Shown: positions 36,201 through 44,448, counted from the first letter of the stretch. The stretch is 64,000 nt of DNA from Emticicia sp. C21 (GCF_003418935.1 NZ_QVMT01000012.1:1-64000), one strand, 5' to 3'. The notes: generated from the letters alone by a model not told the origin. Program-made: numbers and translations.

Positions 36201-36306
36201 TTGAGGTAACTTTCCCTGTTACATCAACATCCTGTGCATTTCCCCAGAAAGAAATAAAGAGGAATAGACAACCTAATGAAACCCGTAAAAGTTTGTTCAT
36301 TCGCAT
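33223..36306 (-). CDS. SusC/RagA-type TonB-linked outer-membrane protein
   Basis: The 1027-residue product has a signal peptide (near WGNAQ, residue 25), a CarboxypepD_reg-like domain at 28-105 (DVTGKVTSTEDGSPLPGVSI), the TonB box region NEVVVTGYG near 112, and a plug with IRVRGQSSVSASNEPLYVID, ATNPTVDINPQDIESIEILK and GARAANGVILITTKKGK. A barrel to the C-terminus ends in VIMGGLNISF. ATG at 36300 is an alternative start. It imports oligosaccharides or peptides with the SusD partner. No glycoside hydrolase or sensor is adjacent, so the substrate is not apparent. Confidence 0.96.
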   Translation of the reverse strand: MRMNKLLRVSLGCLFLFISFWGNAQDVDVTGKVTSTEDGSPLPGVSITVKGTTRGTTSNVDGSYRISVPANSVLQASFIGFTTLEQTVNNRSIVDFVLVPATQTLNEVVVTGYGSQIKRDLTGNIVKIKGSDVADMPVTTFEQSIQGKAAGVQINQGTGKLAQGIQIRVRGQSSVSASNEPLYVIDGIPMTQGDLSIAGGATNPTVDINPQDIESIEILKDASAGAIYGARAANGVILITTKKGKAGKTNVTFGVQYGKSKPTNILQFLNTEQYIDFYRKAAANSDAIEGYSTTDPDSYSQYMESFFQTQSLGTLGTAKQADTRWADLAYQDAPSQQYDLSVSGGSEKTTVFLSGQFLDQQGILAGNAFNRLSGRLNLSHKVTDKLTVGMNMGLTRSYNQRVSGDRQFDNPQQLVALPPMTPANDPETGLPVGMPPGDISIPLYYNALINIGNAYYNTNVHRNIGNAFGEYRFFKGLKFRTEVAIDLLDQQEEQYYNSKTQRNFGAPQGYGYNRFVRVENYNTNNYFVYDNVIGVHAFDATAGMSFQSSEIKTNVAEGRDFPSDAYRMIASAARKTNASSSETNYNFLSYFARVNYKFNERYLIGLSARTDASSRFGKDNRYGFFPAVSAGWILTEENFLKNIEAISFLKLRASWGKTGNAEIANFGHLGLFAGGAGYGTLPGQAPAQLANPDLSWETTQQIDVGLDFGILKNRINGEIDYYEKNTTGLLLNVNVPGTTGFATQLKNVGGLTNKGFEFVLNTDNLVGQFKWKTSLNASTNTNKITNLQGQVIEGGLNNMSRAVEGQPLGVFYTVEYAGVDPANGDALFYKNTPNADGSLSRETTNNYSQAQRTIIGSALPKWIGGVTNTFSYKGIELSVFFNGVFGNKLNFYGVGRYSSANGRFEDNQTVNQLDAWTPQNTNTKVPQARLYYNNGAQPSSRFIEDGSFVRLRNVTLAYNLPKSLLSKVKISNVRLYLTGQNLLTFTKYTGWDPEVNADDVVSNIALGYDFYTTPQAKVIMGGLNISF

Positions 36307-36692
36307 TTTAGTTTGTTATAGGATTAATTAAAGAAATTAAAGTTAAATTAAAAATAGATAATTACCTCACATATAGGAGTCAAAAGTGGCAACAAATGCT
36401 AATAATACGCTTTATATACAAGAGAAACTTGTAAAAATTCAAAAAAAGTAAATATTGAGACTAATAAAATAAATAGCAGATGAGTAAAAGTGATAGCCTG
36501 TTTAGTTTGAATTAAATTGATATCTTTTAATAATCATAGGGTAAAATAGTTGTTTTTTTATATCATAAAATGGTCTGTCCAAATATCAAAAAAAATTAGA
36601 TGTATGCCAAGAGAATGCCTACAAAAAAGCAGATCGTACAGACAAAAGACGAGAAAATAAAATAATGTGCTGTCAATTATCGAAACATTTTT
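36307..36692. other. Intergenic region upstream of susC, 386 bases
   Basis: Very AT-rich, no supported gene. It must contain the promoter of the susCD operon on the minus strand, but no clear TAnnTTTG box was recognised. Confidence 0.5.
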
Positions 36693-37163
36693 TTATTTTT
36701 TTGTTAATTTACTTAAAGTCTCTTCTAATCGGTCAAAATTTTCCTCGTTTGCCCCTGCAATAAAATCCTTAAGATTGTTGTAAACCTTTGGTGATTCCAG
36801 AATCATAGCATAGCTTAATTGTGTACAGTTGGGTTGATCAGTATCAGTAAACGTAACAGTTCCTTTATAATAAGGCCCACTGGCGTGATCAAAGACAATT
36901 TTCTCTAAAGGCACAATTTCTCTGAAAACAATTTTGTTTTTATAGTCCTTGCCATCAGGGCCACGCATAATAAAATTCCATTGACCATCAGGATTAAAAT
37001 CAAATTCATGAAAAGTATTGGTAAATCCTTTTGGCCCCCACCATTGGGCTAAGATTTCAGGGTCTGAATACGCTTTAAATAATGTTCCTTTTGATACCTC
37101 GATAACACGGGTAGTAATAATTGCAGGCACGTCATCAGTAATAGGTTCTTGAGTAACGCTCAT
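36693..37163 (-). CDS. SRPBCC / AHSA1-type protein
   Basis: The 156-residue product is one START-like fold of the AHSA1/CalC group: TRVIEVSKGTLFKAYSDPEILAQWWGPKGF, FDFNPDGQWNFIMRGPDG, FREIVPLEKIVFDH and GTVTFTDTDQPNCTQLSYAM. These domains bind hydrophobic ligands or act as stress-related adaptors; the specific ligand is unknown. Single-gene unit, divergent from the phosphopantetheinyl transferase gene. Confidence 0.9.
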   Translation of the reverse strand: MSVTQEPITDDVPAIITTRVIEVSKGTLFKAYSDPEILAQWWGPKGFTNTFHEFDFNPDGQWNFIMRGPDGKDYKNKIVFREIVPLEKIVFDHASGPYYKGTVTFTDTDQPNCTQLSYAMILESPKVYNNLKDFIAGANEENFDRLEETLSKLTKK

Positions 37164-37201
37164 GGATAGATTAGTAGTAAAGTGATTATATGCAATGATG
37201 G

Positions 37202-37209
37202 CAAATGTA
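37202..37209 (-). promoter_or_regulatory. -7 box TACATTTG for SRPBCC gene
   Basis: Minus-strand TAnnTTTG match, 38 bases upstream of the start at 37163. A TTTG lies at 37225-37228, closer than the usual spacing. Confidence 0.5.
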
Positions 37210-37298
37210 AAAAATATTCTGAATCAAATTCAGGGTTTCGGTTTATTATCTTTTATTTACAATTGAAATAATAGTTCGGAGTAGAAAAGATATTTGCA

Positions 37299-37931
37299 AT
37301 GCCTATCATCATAGAAAAACAATATAATAATCATTCTTATTTAGCTGTGTGGCATATTACTGAGTCTCATAATGAATTGCAGGCCATGTTACCTTCTGAA
37401 ATTCTGACAGATGCCGAATTGGCAAGTATACACCACCCAAAAAAGCAAATAGAGTTTTTTTGTAGCAGATTAACTATCAAATATCTGGCAGATAAATTAG
37501 GAATTAAATATCTGGGAATTAAAAAGGATGAATACGGTAAACCTTATCTGGTAGGTTCTACGTGGCAATTTTCATTGACACATACAGCCGAATATATAGC
37601 AGTAGTAATACACGAAAGCCAATCATTGGGTATTGATATGGAACAACCAAGCGAAAAGCTTCTGAGAATTGCCCATAAGTATTTATCTGAAACCGAAAAA
37701 AATGCCGCTAATAATGATTTAGACAAACTCTGTATTTACTGGTCGGCCAAAGAAGCTTTGTATAAACTATATGGGAAAAGGAAAGTGATTTTTATTGATA
37801 ACCTGCTGATCTCTCCATTCAGCAAAGACCAACAGGTTATCAAAGGACGATTGAGAATCAACGATATTGATGAACAATACTCATTGATTGTCGAGAAGAT
37901 AGCGCAATATTATTTAGTTACAGTTTGTTAG
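37299..37931 (+). CDS. 4'-phosphopantetheinyl transferase
   Basis: The 210-residue product has the Sfp-type motifs FSLTHTAEYIAVVI, LGIDMEQPSEK (metal Asp/Glu) and YLSETEK, then IYWSAKEALYKLYG (catalytic WxxKEA). It transfers phosphopantetheine from CoA to a Ser of acyl- or peptidyl-carrier proteins. No polyketide, peptide or fatty-acid synthase gene is adjacent, so it may be the general-purpose enzyme. It is convergent with the SirB1-like gene, 15 bases apart. Confidence 0.93.
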   Translation: MPIIIEKQYNNHSYLAVWHITESHNELQAMLPSEILTDAELASIHHPKKQIEFFCSRLTIKYLADKLGIKYLGIKKDEYGKPYLVGSTWQFSLTHTAEYIAVVIHESQSLGIDMEQPSEKLLRIAHKYLSETEKNAANNDLDKLCIYWSAKEALYKLYGKRKVIFIDNLLISPFSKDQQVIKGRLRINDIDEQYSLIVEKIAQYYLVTVC

Positions 37932-37946
37932 AAACGCCTTCAGCAA

Positions 37947-38783
37947 TTACTCAGATAATAATTTTAAGATATTCTCCATTTCATGCACACGTTCAACATC
38001 CGATACTTTCTCGAACGATACTATTAGATTACGTAATACCCTGCAAACTATATCCAGATTGGTGCAAGGTTGGAAAAAACTATCTTGCGGCAACAGATGC
38101 ATTTGTTTGATATAATTGGTTATGTCCGCCTTAGAAAAAATAAGCCCCCGGTTAAATACATTAATATAAAACTGTATCTGCGGATTTTTATAAGTTAATA
38201 CAAATAAGCTCGGCAGATTAACCCCACTAATTGGTAATCCTAAACGCCTGGCAATGAGCATATAAATGACACAAAGCGAAATGGGATTCCCTTTTTTCTG
38301 CTCAAAAACCTGATTGAGCATTGAGTTGGCAGGTGAGTGAAAGTTCTTGGTATTGGGTACGAACTTATATTTCTCAAAAAATACCTGATTCAATATTCTT
38401 ATCTGGTCATGGGGGTGTAAATCATCTCTGAATTCCAGCCAGACATCAAAATAAATGTCGTTAATACTTTGCCTTAATTTTTCTAAACTCAAATCAGGAT
38501 ACTGATACGTTGCTAGCATCCACATACCCTCCAGAAGGTCCTGGTGCCCGCTGTTTTTCCATTCCAATAAGCGGGTAGTCAGCAAATTATATTGTAAATC
38601 ATGAATCAAGTCTTCTATTTTCTTCTGTAATACAGGATTCAACCCATTTTCCTGCCAATGGTCTTCCAATAGTGGAATCACAGCCCCACCTATCGTTCGC
38701 AATTGCTTCTCTACGTGTTGCACTACTTCCAGATCATCATCATCAAGTAGTGTAACTAATGCTTTTATTTCAGATTCTTTCAT
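37947..38783 (-). CDS. SirB1-like (Transglut_core2) protein
   Basis: The 278-residue product matches the SirB1/transglutaminase-like family: LEKLRQSINDIYFDVWLEFRDDLHP, RILNQVFFEKYKFVPN, SMLNQVFEQKKGNPISLCVI, YMLIARRLGLPISGVNLP. The family motif after GVNLP normally has a Gly-His pair; here it reads SLFVLTY, so any protease-like activity is doubtful. The C-terminal 50 residues correspond to the tetratricopeptide-like end of the family. Role unknown. Confidence 0.75.
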   Translation of the reverse strand: MKESEIKALVTLLDDDDLEVVQHVEKQLRTIGGAVIPLLEDHWQENGLNPVLQKKIEDLIHDLQYNLLTTRLLEWKNSGHQDLLEGMWMLATYQYPDLSLEKLRQSINDIYFDVWLEFRDDLHPHDQIRILNQVFFEKYKFVPNTKNFHSPANSMLNQVFEQKKGNPISLCVIYMLIARRLGLPISGVNLPSLFVLTYKNPQIQFYINVFNRGLIFSKADITNYIKQMHLLPQDSFFQPCTNLDIVCRVLRNLIVSFEKVSDVERVHEMENILKLLSE

Positions 38784-38872
38784 AGCTATTCCCCCTTTCT
38801 AAATCATAATTAATTGATTGCCAGTAAATTAACCTACCGCTTACTAACAAAATGAAATTCCAAAGCTCAAAT

Positions 38873-38905
38873 TTTGCTAATTACACCTCTAAATTCATAC
38901 TTTTG
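38873..38905 (+). promoter_or_regulatory. Promoter of galE-rfbB (TTTG-N21-TACTTTTG)
   Basis: TTTG at 38873-38876 and TACTTTTG at 38898-38905. The -7 box ends 61 bases before the galE ATG. Confidence 0.65.
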
Positions 38906-38966
38906 TTAAAAAAACAAATAGTTTTATAAAAACTTTTTTTTCACACTAACAGGATATTTCTAGCTT

Positions 38967-39986
38967 ATGAAAATTTTAGTAACAGGCGGAGCCGGATTTA
39001 TTGGCTCCCATACAGTAGTCGAACTGATTAACGCTGGCTATGAACCTATAATTATTGACAACTTTAATAACTCTGAAAAAACTGTACTAAAAGGACTGAG
39101 AAAAATCCTGAAAAGACCTGTGAAGTGTTATGAGAAAGATTGTAACGACGTAAAAGCACTAGAGCAAATCTGCAAGAAAGAAAATATTGAGGGTATCATC
39201 CATTTTGCTGCCTATAAAGCAGTAGGAGAGTCAGTGGCAGAACCTTTGAAATATTATGAGAATAATATCGGTTCAACCCTGAGAGTTTTAGAAGTGATGA
39301 TGAAATTAGGTATTAAGAATCTTGTATTCTCTTCATCATGTACTGTATACGGTCAACCTGATGAAATTCCTGTTACTGAAGATACTCCGCGCAAACCTGC
39401 GGCTTCTCCTTACGGTAATACGAAAACTATCTGTGAAGATATTCTGAGAGACACAATTACAGCCGGAAATCCGCTGAAAATCGTTGCCCTTCGCTATTTT
39501 AACCCTATAGGTGCACACCCCTCTGCCAACATTGGTGAATTACCAAGAGGAGTACCAAGCAACCTCGTGCCTTTTATTACTCAAACAGCTATTGGTATCA
39601 GACAAAAATTAACAGTTTTTGGCAATGATTATAATACCTCAGACGGTACAAATGTCAGAGATTTTATTCATGTAGTTGATTTGGCAAAGGCACATGTTTC
39701 GGCACTAAAATTGCTTTCTAATCAAAAAGACAATTACTACGATGTGTTCAATATTGGTACAGGTAGGGGTAATACAGTTTTAGAGATTATCAAGGCTTTT
39801 GAGAAAGTAAATAAGGTAAAACTGAATTACGAAATAGGCCCACGCAGAGCAGGCGATGTAGAGAAAATATACGGAAGCGTAGAGAAATCGGAGAAACTAA
39901 TGGGCTGGAAGACCGAAAAAACTTTGGAAGATAGCGTGAAAGATGCCTGGAGATGGGAAAAGAAAATAGCAAAAAATAAAAAATAA
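38967..39986 (+). CDS. galE: UDP-glucose 4-epimerase
   Basis: The 339-residue extended SDR has the NAD-binding GGAGFIGSHTVVEL at residue 7, SSSCTVYGQP and the catalytic YGNTK, with ALRYFNPIGAHPSANIGE, FGNDYNTSDGTNVRDFIHVVDL and FNIGTGRGNTVLEI as in GalE. It interconverts UDP-glucose and UDP-galactose for surface polysaccharides and galactose use. It is followed by the rfbB gene 62 bases downstream; the two paralogues probably form an operon. Confidence 0.95.
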   Translation: MKILVTGGAGFIGSHTVVELINAGYEPIIIDNFNNSEKTVLKGLRKILKRPVKCYEKDCNDVKALEQICKKENIEGIIHFAAYKAVGESVAEPLKYYENNIGSTLRVLEVMMKLGIKNLVFSSSCTVYGQPDEIPVTEDTPRKPAASPYGNTKTICEDILRDTITAGNPLKIVALRYFNPIGAHPSANIGELPRGVPSNLVPFITQTAIGIRQKLTVFGNDYNTSDGTNVRDFIHVVDLAKAHVSALKLLSNQKDNYYDVFNIGTGRGNTVLEIIKAFEKVNKVKLNYEIGPRRAGDVEKIYGSVEKSEKLMGWKTEKTLEDSVKDAWRWEKKIAKNKK

Positions 39987-40048
39987 GCGGATCAAAGCAT
40001 AACAAATGATTTGTCTAAGTGTTTGACTTATTTAAAGAAAGAATAAAA

Positions 40049-41113
40049 ATGCAATCAAAACACATTTTAATAACTGGCGGCGCAGGTTTTATCGGTTCTC
40101 ATGTGGTTCGCCTTTTTGTTACTAAATATCCTGATTATCAAATCGTTAATCTCGATAAATTAACTTATGCTGGTAATCTTGAAAACCTGAAAGACATAGA
40201 AGATTTTCCGAATTATATTTTTGAAAAAGGAGACATCGTTGATGCTGACTTCATCAATGGATTGTTTAAGAAATATAATTTTGATGGGGTTATTCACTTA
40301 GCAGCTGAGTCTCATGTAGACAGGTCTATCTCTGACCCAATGGCCTTTGTGATGACCAATGTAATAGGTACAGTAAATCTATTGAACGCTGCCCGTGAGG
40401 CCTGGAAAGAAAGTAATTATGAAGGCAAGCGATTCTATCATGTATCTACCGATGAGGTATATGGCGAATTGCACGACCCTAAAGAATTCTTCTTAGAAAC
40501 TACCAGCTACGACCCTCGTTCGCCATATTCAGCTTCTAAAGCTTCTTCTGACCACTTTGTAAGAGCATATCACAATACTTATAAATTGCCTGTAGTAGTT
40601 TCTAACTGCTCAAATAATTACGGACCAAATCACTTCCCTGAGAAATTGATTCCGTTGATGATTAATAATATCATTCATAACTTCCCATTGCCAGTATACG
40701 GTAAAGGTGAAAATGTGAGAGACTGGCTTTTTGTAAAAGACCATGCGCGTGCCATTGATGTGATTTACCATAATGGTGTAAACGGGGAGACTTACAATAT
40801 AGGTGGTTTCAATGAATGGAAAAATATTGATATAGTGCATACATTATGCAAAGTGATGGATGAGAAATTGGGACGCCCGGAAGGTACCTCTGTCAAACTC
40901 ATTACTTATGTACAAGACCGTGCAGGTCATGATTTAAGATATGCCATTGATGCCACTAAACTAATGAATGAATTAGGCTGGAAACCATCACTACAATTTG
41001 AAGAAGGCCTAGCGATTACAGTAGATTGGTACCTGGCTAATACGAATTGGCTAAAAAATGTAACCAGTGGTGATTACCTGAATTATTACGATAGTATGTA
41101 TACCAATAGATAA
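40049..41113 (+). CDS. rfbB: dTDP-glucose 4,6-dehydratase
   Basis: The 354-residue product from ATG 40049 (MQSKHILITGGAGFIGSH) has the RfbB motifs: VDRSISDPMAFVMTNVIGT, VSTDEVYGEL with the dehydratase acid pair Asp-Glu, YSASKASSDHFVRAYHNTY (Tyr/Lys) and SNNYGPNHFPEKLIPL. A GTG at 40019 would add ten residues and is less likely. It makes dTDP-4-keto-6-deoxyglucose, the branch point for rhamnose and other deoxysugars. rfbA, rfbC and rfbD are not in the window. Confidence 0.95.
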   Translation: MQSKHILITGGAGFIGSHVVRLFVTKYPDYQIVNLDKLTYAGNLENLKDIEDFPNYIFEKGDIVDADFINGLFKKYNFDGVIHLAAESHVDRSISDPMAFVMTNVIGTVNLLNAAREAWKESNYEGKRFYHVSTDEVYGELHDPKEFFLETTSYDPRSPYSASKASSDHFVRAYHNTYKLPVVVSNCSNNYGPNHFPEKLIPLMINNIIHNFPLPVYGKGENVRDWLFVKDHARAIDVIYHNGVNGETYNIGGFNEWKNIDIVHTLCKVMDEKLGRPEGTSVKLITYVQDRAGHDLRYAIDATKLMNELGWKPSLQFEEGLAITVDWYLANTNWLKNVTSGDYLNYYDSMYTNR

Positions 41114-41129
41114 TAACTATCTGACTATA

Positions 41130-41170
41130 TAAGCAAGAAAAACACGAGACCCTCGTGTTTTTCTTGCTTA
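41130..41170. terminator. Bidirectional terminator, 19-base perfect stem
   Basis: Arms 41130-41148 and 41152-41170 are perfect complements around a 3-base loop. It lies between rfbB and the convergent symporter gene. Confidence 0.8.
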
Positions 41171-41176
41171 AGAGCT

Positions 41177-42100
41177 TTATTTATCCACAGATTTCCTACT
41201 CCAGAAACTGGCTAGTAGCGAGCCATTAATATTCATAATAGGCCCAAATAAAGCTGGGGCTACACCAACAGTCGCTAACTTACCCATCGCTTTAGCTAAA
41301 CCTGAGGCCAATCCTGCATTTTGTAAACCTACTTCAATAGCTACTGTACGGCAATCCTGCTCGGGTAATTTAAATAATCTTGCTCCCCAATAGCCTAAGA
41401 TGAAACCGCCAACATTATGTAAGATAGTAGCAAAAACTAAAGCTATCCCAACTGTTTGCAGTGATTTTTGACCTGCTGCTGTTATAATGACAATGATAAC
41501 AGTTATACCGCCCATTGAAATAAGTGGTAATATTTTTTGTAACCAGTCATTACGGTCTTTCAGGATTTTATTAATCAAAAAGCCTATAGCGATGGGTACA
41601 ATAATCATTTTACAAATATCAATTACCATAGGCCAGAATGCTATATCAATAAACTGACCACCCAGAAGTTTCATTAGAAATGGTGTAAGCAAAGGTGCCA
41701 GAATAGTGGCTATAGAAGTAATGGTAATTGAAAGTGCTACATTAGCTTTAGAAATATAAGAGATCACGTTAGATGCCAGACCACTAGGCGAACAGCCAAC
41801 CAGAATTACACCTGCGGCGATTTCAGGAGGGAAGTTAAAAGTACTAGCAATGGCAAAGCCTAAAAAAGGCATGATTGTAAACTGACAGATTAGGCCCACA
41901 ATAACAGCCTTAGGCATTTTTATCACTCCTAAAAAATCATCATAACTCATGGTCGTACCCATACCAAACATAATAATCTGCAAAAGCGGAATGATTAATT
42001 CTTTCAATTGAAAACCATTGACCTCGATAAAGTACTCAGGGAAGAAATAGGCAACAGAAACTGCCACTATAAGGAGTAGCGTATAGATATAGTTTCTCAT
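41177..42100 (-). CDS. Bile acid:sodium symporter-family (BASS) transporter
   Basis: The 307-residue product has about ten helices and the BASS/SBF motifs LIIPLLQIIMFGMGTTMSYDDF, GVILVGCSPSGLASNVISYI, the helix-break region LASGLAKAMGKLATVGVAPA, and VAIEVGLQNAGLA. These Na+-coupled carriers take up or export organic anions. The substrate is not clear from sequence. Single-gene unit on the minus strand. Confidence 0.93.
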   Translation of the reverse strand: MRNYIYTLLLIVAVSVAYFFPEYFIEVNGFQLKELIIPLLQIIMFGMGTTMSYDDFLGVIKMPKAVIVGLICQFTIMPFLGFAIASTFNFPPEIAAGVILVGCSPSGLASNVISYISKANVALSITITSIATILAPLLTPFLMKLLGGQFIDIAFWPMVIDICKMIIVPIAIGFLINKILKDRNDWLQKILPLISMGGITVIIVIITAAGQKSLQTVGIALVFATILHNVGGFILGYWGARLFKLPEQDCRTVAIEVGLQNAGLASGLAKAMGKLATVGVAPALFGPIMNINGSLLASFWSRKSVDK

Positions 42101-42165
42101 GAAATAGATAGTGTTTTAGGTTGAATAGTATAGGTTTTGTGTGGTAAGTAAATATAGTAATCTAA

Positions 42166-43059
42166 TCAGGCTTTAGGATGAGCCTGTTGATAGACTTTCT
42201 TCAGTTTTTCAATGGTATTGTGGGTATAAACCTGGGTTGCGGCAAGGCTTGTGTGGCCTAATAAATCTTTAATGGCATTCAGGTCAGCACCGCGATTTAA
42301 TAAATGAGTGGCAAAGGTATGTCTTAATACGTGTGGGCTTCGTTGTTCGAGAGACGTAACCAAAGATAAATATCTCTTAACCAGACGTTGAATAAACATA
42401 GGATATGCCTGAGTACCATTATCGGTGAGAATCAGGTAATGATTATCCTTGTTTTCCGGGTTTTCGATAAGGACTTCTTCCCTGCATTTCAGATAAATAT
42501 TAATTGCTTCTACCAAAGTTTTGTTAATAGGAATTACCCGATGCTTGTTTCTCTTACCTAATACAGTCAGATTGTTATTATAAAAATTAATATCTCCTAT
42601 TTTTAAGCCTATCAATTCGGCCAAACGCATACCTGTGCCATACAGTAGTTCTAATACCAATTTATCCCGCATTCCTGCAAAATCATTGGCGAACTCAACA
42701 TCATCCAACATGGTTTGCATGGGTTTTTCTTCTACAAACTTAGGTAAGCTGCGGTCGGTCTTAAGTGCTTTTACTTTAAGCATGGGGTCGGCAGCGATAG
42801 TCTTTCGGCGAAGTAGAAAATTGTAATAACTGCGAAGGGTAGCAATTTTACGATTGATACTCCGGTTATCCATCTTTTCTTCGGCCATACTGGCAATCCA
42901 CGACCTGATCATTTGGGAGTCAGCTTTTTCAGGCTCCTTTAATTCGTATTGAAATTGGAGGTAGAGAGAAAACTGCTTCATGTCGCTTTCATACGCAGTA
43001 ATTGTATGATGACTGAGCCTTTTTTCGAATTGAATATGCTGTAGAAAATAAGAAACCAT
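42166..43059 (-). CDS. xerC: Tyrosine recombinase (XerC-like)
   Basis: The 297-residue product has a SAM-like N-terminal core-binding domain (residues 1-90) and the catalytic domain with Arg in GTGMRLAEL, Lys in VLGKRNKHRVIP, HxxR in HVLRHTFATHLL, LLGHTSLAATQVYTH with the second His and nucleophile Tyr. The length and motifs are those of chromosomal XerC/XerD, which resolve chromosome dimers at dif. XerC versus XerD cannot be decided by eye. It lies next to rpsU on the same strand; nothing suggests an integron or phage element. Confidence 0.88.
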   Translation of the reverse strand: MVSYFLQHIQFEKRLSHHTITAYESDMKQFSLYLQFQYELKEPEKADSQMIRSWIASMAEEKMDNRSINRKIATLRSYYNFLLRRKTIAADPMLKVKALKTDRSLPKFVEEKPMQTMLDDVEFANDFAGMRDKLVLELLYGTGMRLAELIGLKIGDINFYNNNLTVLGKRNKHRVIPINKTLVEAINIYLKCREEVLIENPENKDNHYLILTDNGTQAYPMFIQRLVKRYLSLVTSLEQRSPHVLRHTFATHLLNRGADLNAIKDLLGHTSLAATQVYTHNTIEKLKKVYQQAHPKA

Positions 43060-43170
43060 ACTAACAATTAACTATTTACTTTATGCAAATAGAACTGCTA
43101 ATATGGTTTAAAATATATCAGGAAACAATTAACCAAACGAAATTTATCGTCTGAGCCAACTGCTTATTGA

Positions 43171-43365
43171 CTAAATTTCTTCGTTGCTTCTTAATTGACC
43201 AACATAACGAGCATGAATGATTTCGTTACGACGAGCTACAGAAGGTTTTTCAAAAGCCTGACGTTTACGCAACTGGCGCAATACACCCGTTTTTTCAAAT
43301 TTCTTTTTAAAACGTTTCAACGCTTTATCAATAGACTCGTTTTCTTTTACATTTACTACTAACAT
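43171..43365 (-). CDS. rpsU: 30S ribosomal protein bS21
   Basis: The 64-residue product starts at ATG 43365 (MLVVNVKENESIDKALKR) and has RFKKKFEKTGVLRQLRKRQ and a basic C-terminal half. The frame is open further upstream to 43500, but the family start and a ribosome-binding site fix it here. The gene has a Shine-Dalgarno sequence, unusual for Bacteroidota (see separate entry). In these bacteria bS21 helps to hide the anti-Shine-Dalgarno end of 16S rRNA, and the rpsU site is reported for Flavobacterium to allow feedback control. Confidence 0.97.
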   Translation of the reverse strand: MLVVNVKENESIDKALKRFKKKFEKTGVLRQLRKRQAFEKPSVARRNEIIHARYVGQLRSNEEI

Positions 43366-43372
43366 ATTAATA

Positions 43373-43383
43373 CACCTCCTTTT
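43373..43383 (-). promoter_or_regulatory. Strong Shine-Dalgarno site of rpsU
   Basis: On the minus strand the sequence reads AAAAGGAGGTG, 7 bases before the rpsU ATG (43365). This is an almost full complement of the 16S anti-SD tail. No other gene in the window was seen with such a site. It decides the rpsU start and suggests regulation by free anti-SD ribosomes (known in Flavobacterium; inference here). Confidence 0.85.
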
Positions 43384-43394
43384 GTTTGGGGTTG

Positions 43395-43426
43395 CAAAAG
43401 TAAGAAGAATAATTGAGTTTTTCAAA
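43395..43426 (-). promoter_or_regulatory. Promoter of rpsU (TTTG-N20-TACTTTTG)
   Basis: On the minus strand TTTG (43423-43426) and TACTTTTG (43395-43402) are 20 bases apart. The start of transcription would lie just upstream of the SD, giving a leader of roughly 25 bases. Confidence 0.7.
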
Positions 43427-43487
43427 TAGTTTCTTGATTTTGAGGAAATTAAATCGAGTACCATTCTCTGTATTTTCTGAAATAATG

Positions 43488-43495
43488 TAGTTTTG
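43488..43495 (+). promoter_or_regulatory. -7 box TAGTTTTG before Ppx/GppA gene
   Basis: TAnnTTTG match ending 29 bases before ATG 43525. No exact TTTG -33 box was found. Confidence 0.5.
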
Positions 43496-43524
43496 CGCAT
43501 TCATTATCATCAAAATGTTTTTTC

Positions 43525-44448
43525 ATGAAACTCGCCATCATTGATTTAGGTACAAATACTTTCCATTTATTAATTGTTGAAAACAACCAAAAGCTATATA
43601 AAGAGTCAATTCCGGCTAAAATTGGAAAAGGAGGTATCAGTCAGGGGATTATTTCTGAAGAGGGTATTCAAAGAGCTTTAGGTGTATTAAAGCATTTTAA
43701 AGAAATAATTGATAAGCATGAGATAAGTACTGAAAACATCTTTGCTATCGGCACAAGCGCTGTAAGAAATGCCGGAAATAAGGAAGAGTTTATAGCAAAA
43801 GTGGCACAAGAAACGGACATAAATATTCAAGAAATTTCGGGAGATAAAGAAGCAGAACTCATCTATTATGGAATAAAAGAAGCACTTCAAATCAATGAAA
43901 CTTCAATGATTATGGATATTGGCGGGGGTAGCGTAGAGTTTATTATCTGTAATCACGACAAGATTTTCTGGAAGCAGAGTTTTGAAATAGGAGGGCAGCG
44001 GCTGATGGATAGATTCATGAAAAATGACCCGATTTCCATGCGCTCAGTACAACAAATGGATGATTATTTTCGCGAAAAGCTATTGCCTCTCGCCAATGCC
44101 TGCCATCAATATGCTCCTCAGACTTTGATAGGCTCTTCAGGTTCTTTTGATACGTTGGTAGATATGTTTTTCATGAAAGAAAAAGGTGAATTACCACCAT
44201 CAGACCAGGTCGGATTTGAATATTCTCTGATGGAATTTTATAGAGCCTATGACGAATTATTATTTAAAAGTCACGAAGAAAGAATGGCTATTCCGGGCAT
44301 GATTGAGTTACGCGTAGATATGATAGTAGTGGCCGTTTGCCTGATTAAATACATTATACAGACTTTTGAAATTACCCACATCAGAGTATCTAACTACTCT
44401 TTGAAAGAAGGGATTCTGGCTAAGATTTTAGCTGATAATTCGCTTTAA
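43525..44448 (+). CDS. Ppx/GppA-family phosphatase
   Basis: The 307-residue product has the actin-like ASKHA fold of exopolyphosphatases: DLGTNTFHLLIVE (P-loop 1), NIFAIGTSAVRNAGNKEEF, SGDKEAELIYYGI, IMDIGGGSVEFIIC and LIGSSGSFDTLVDMF. The length is that of the short Ppx type, lacking the HD domain. It hydrolyses polyphosphate or pppGpp. It is divergent from rpsU over 159 bases, and a 24-base perfect hairpin begins at its stop codon. Confidence 0.93.
   Translation: MKLAIIDLGTNTFHLLIVENNQKLYKESIPAKIGKGGISQGIISEEGIQRALGVLKHFKEIIDKHEISTENIFAIGTSAVRNAGNKEEFIAKVAQETDINIQEISGDKEAELIYYGIKEALQINETSMIMDIGGGSVEFIICNHDKIFWKQSFEIGGQRLMDRFMKNDPISMRSVQQMDDYFREKLLPLANACHQYAPQTLIGSSGSFDTLVDMFFMKEKGELPPSDQVGFEYSLMEFYRAYDELLFKSHEERMAIPGMIELRVDMIVVAVCLIKYIIQTFEITHIRVSNYSLKEGILAKILADNSL

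Noticed and set aside
42166-43059. XerC-like recombinase as a sign of a mobile element or integron
   Set aside because: Length, motifs and position next to rpsU fit a chromosomal dimer-resolution enzyme. No attachment site, cargo or other phage gene was seen.
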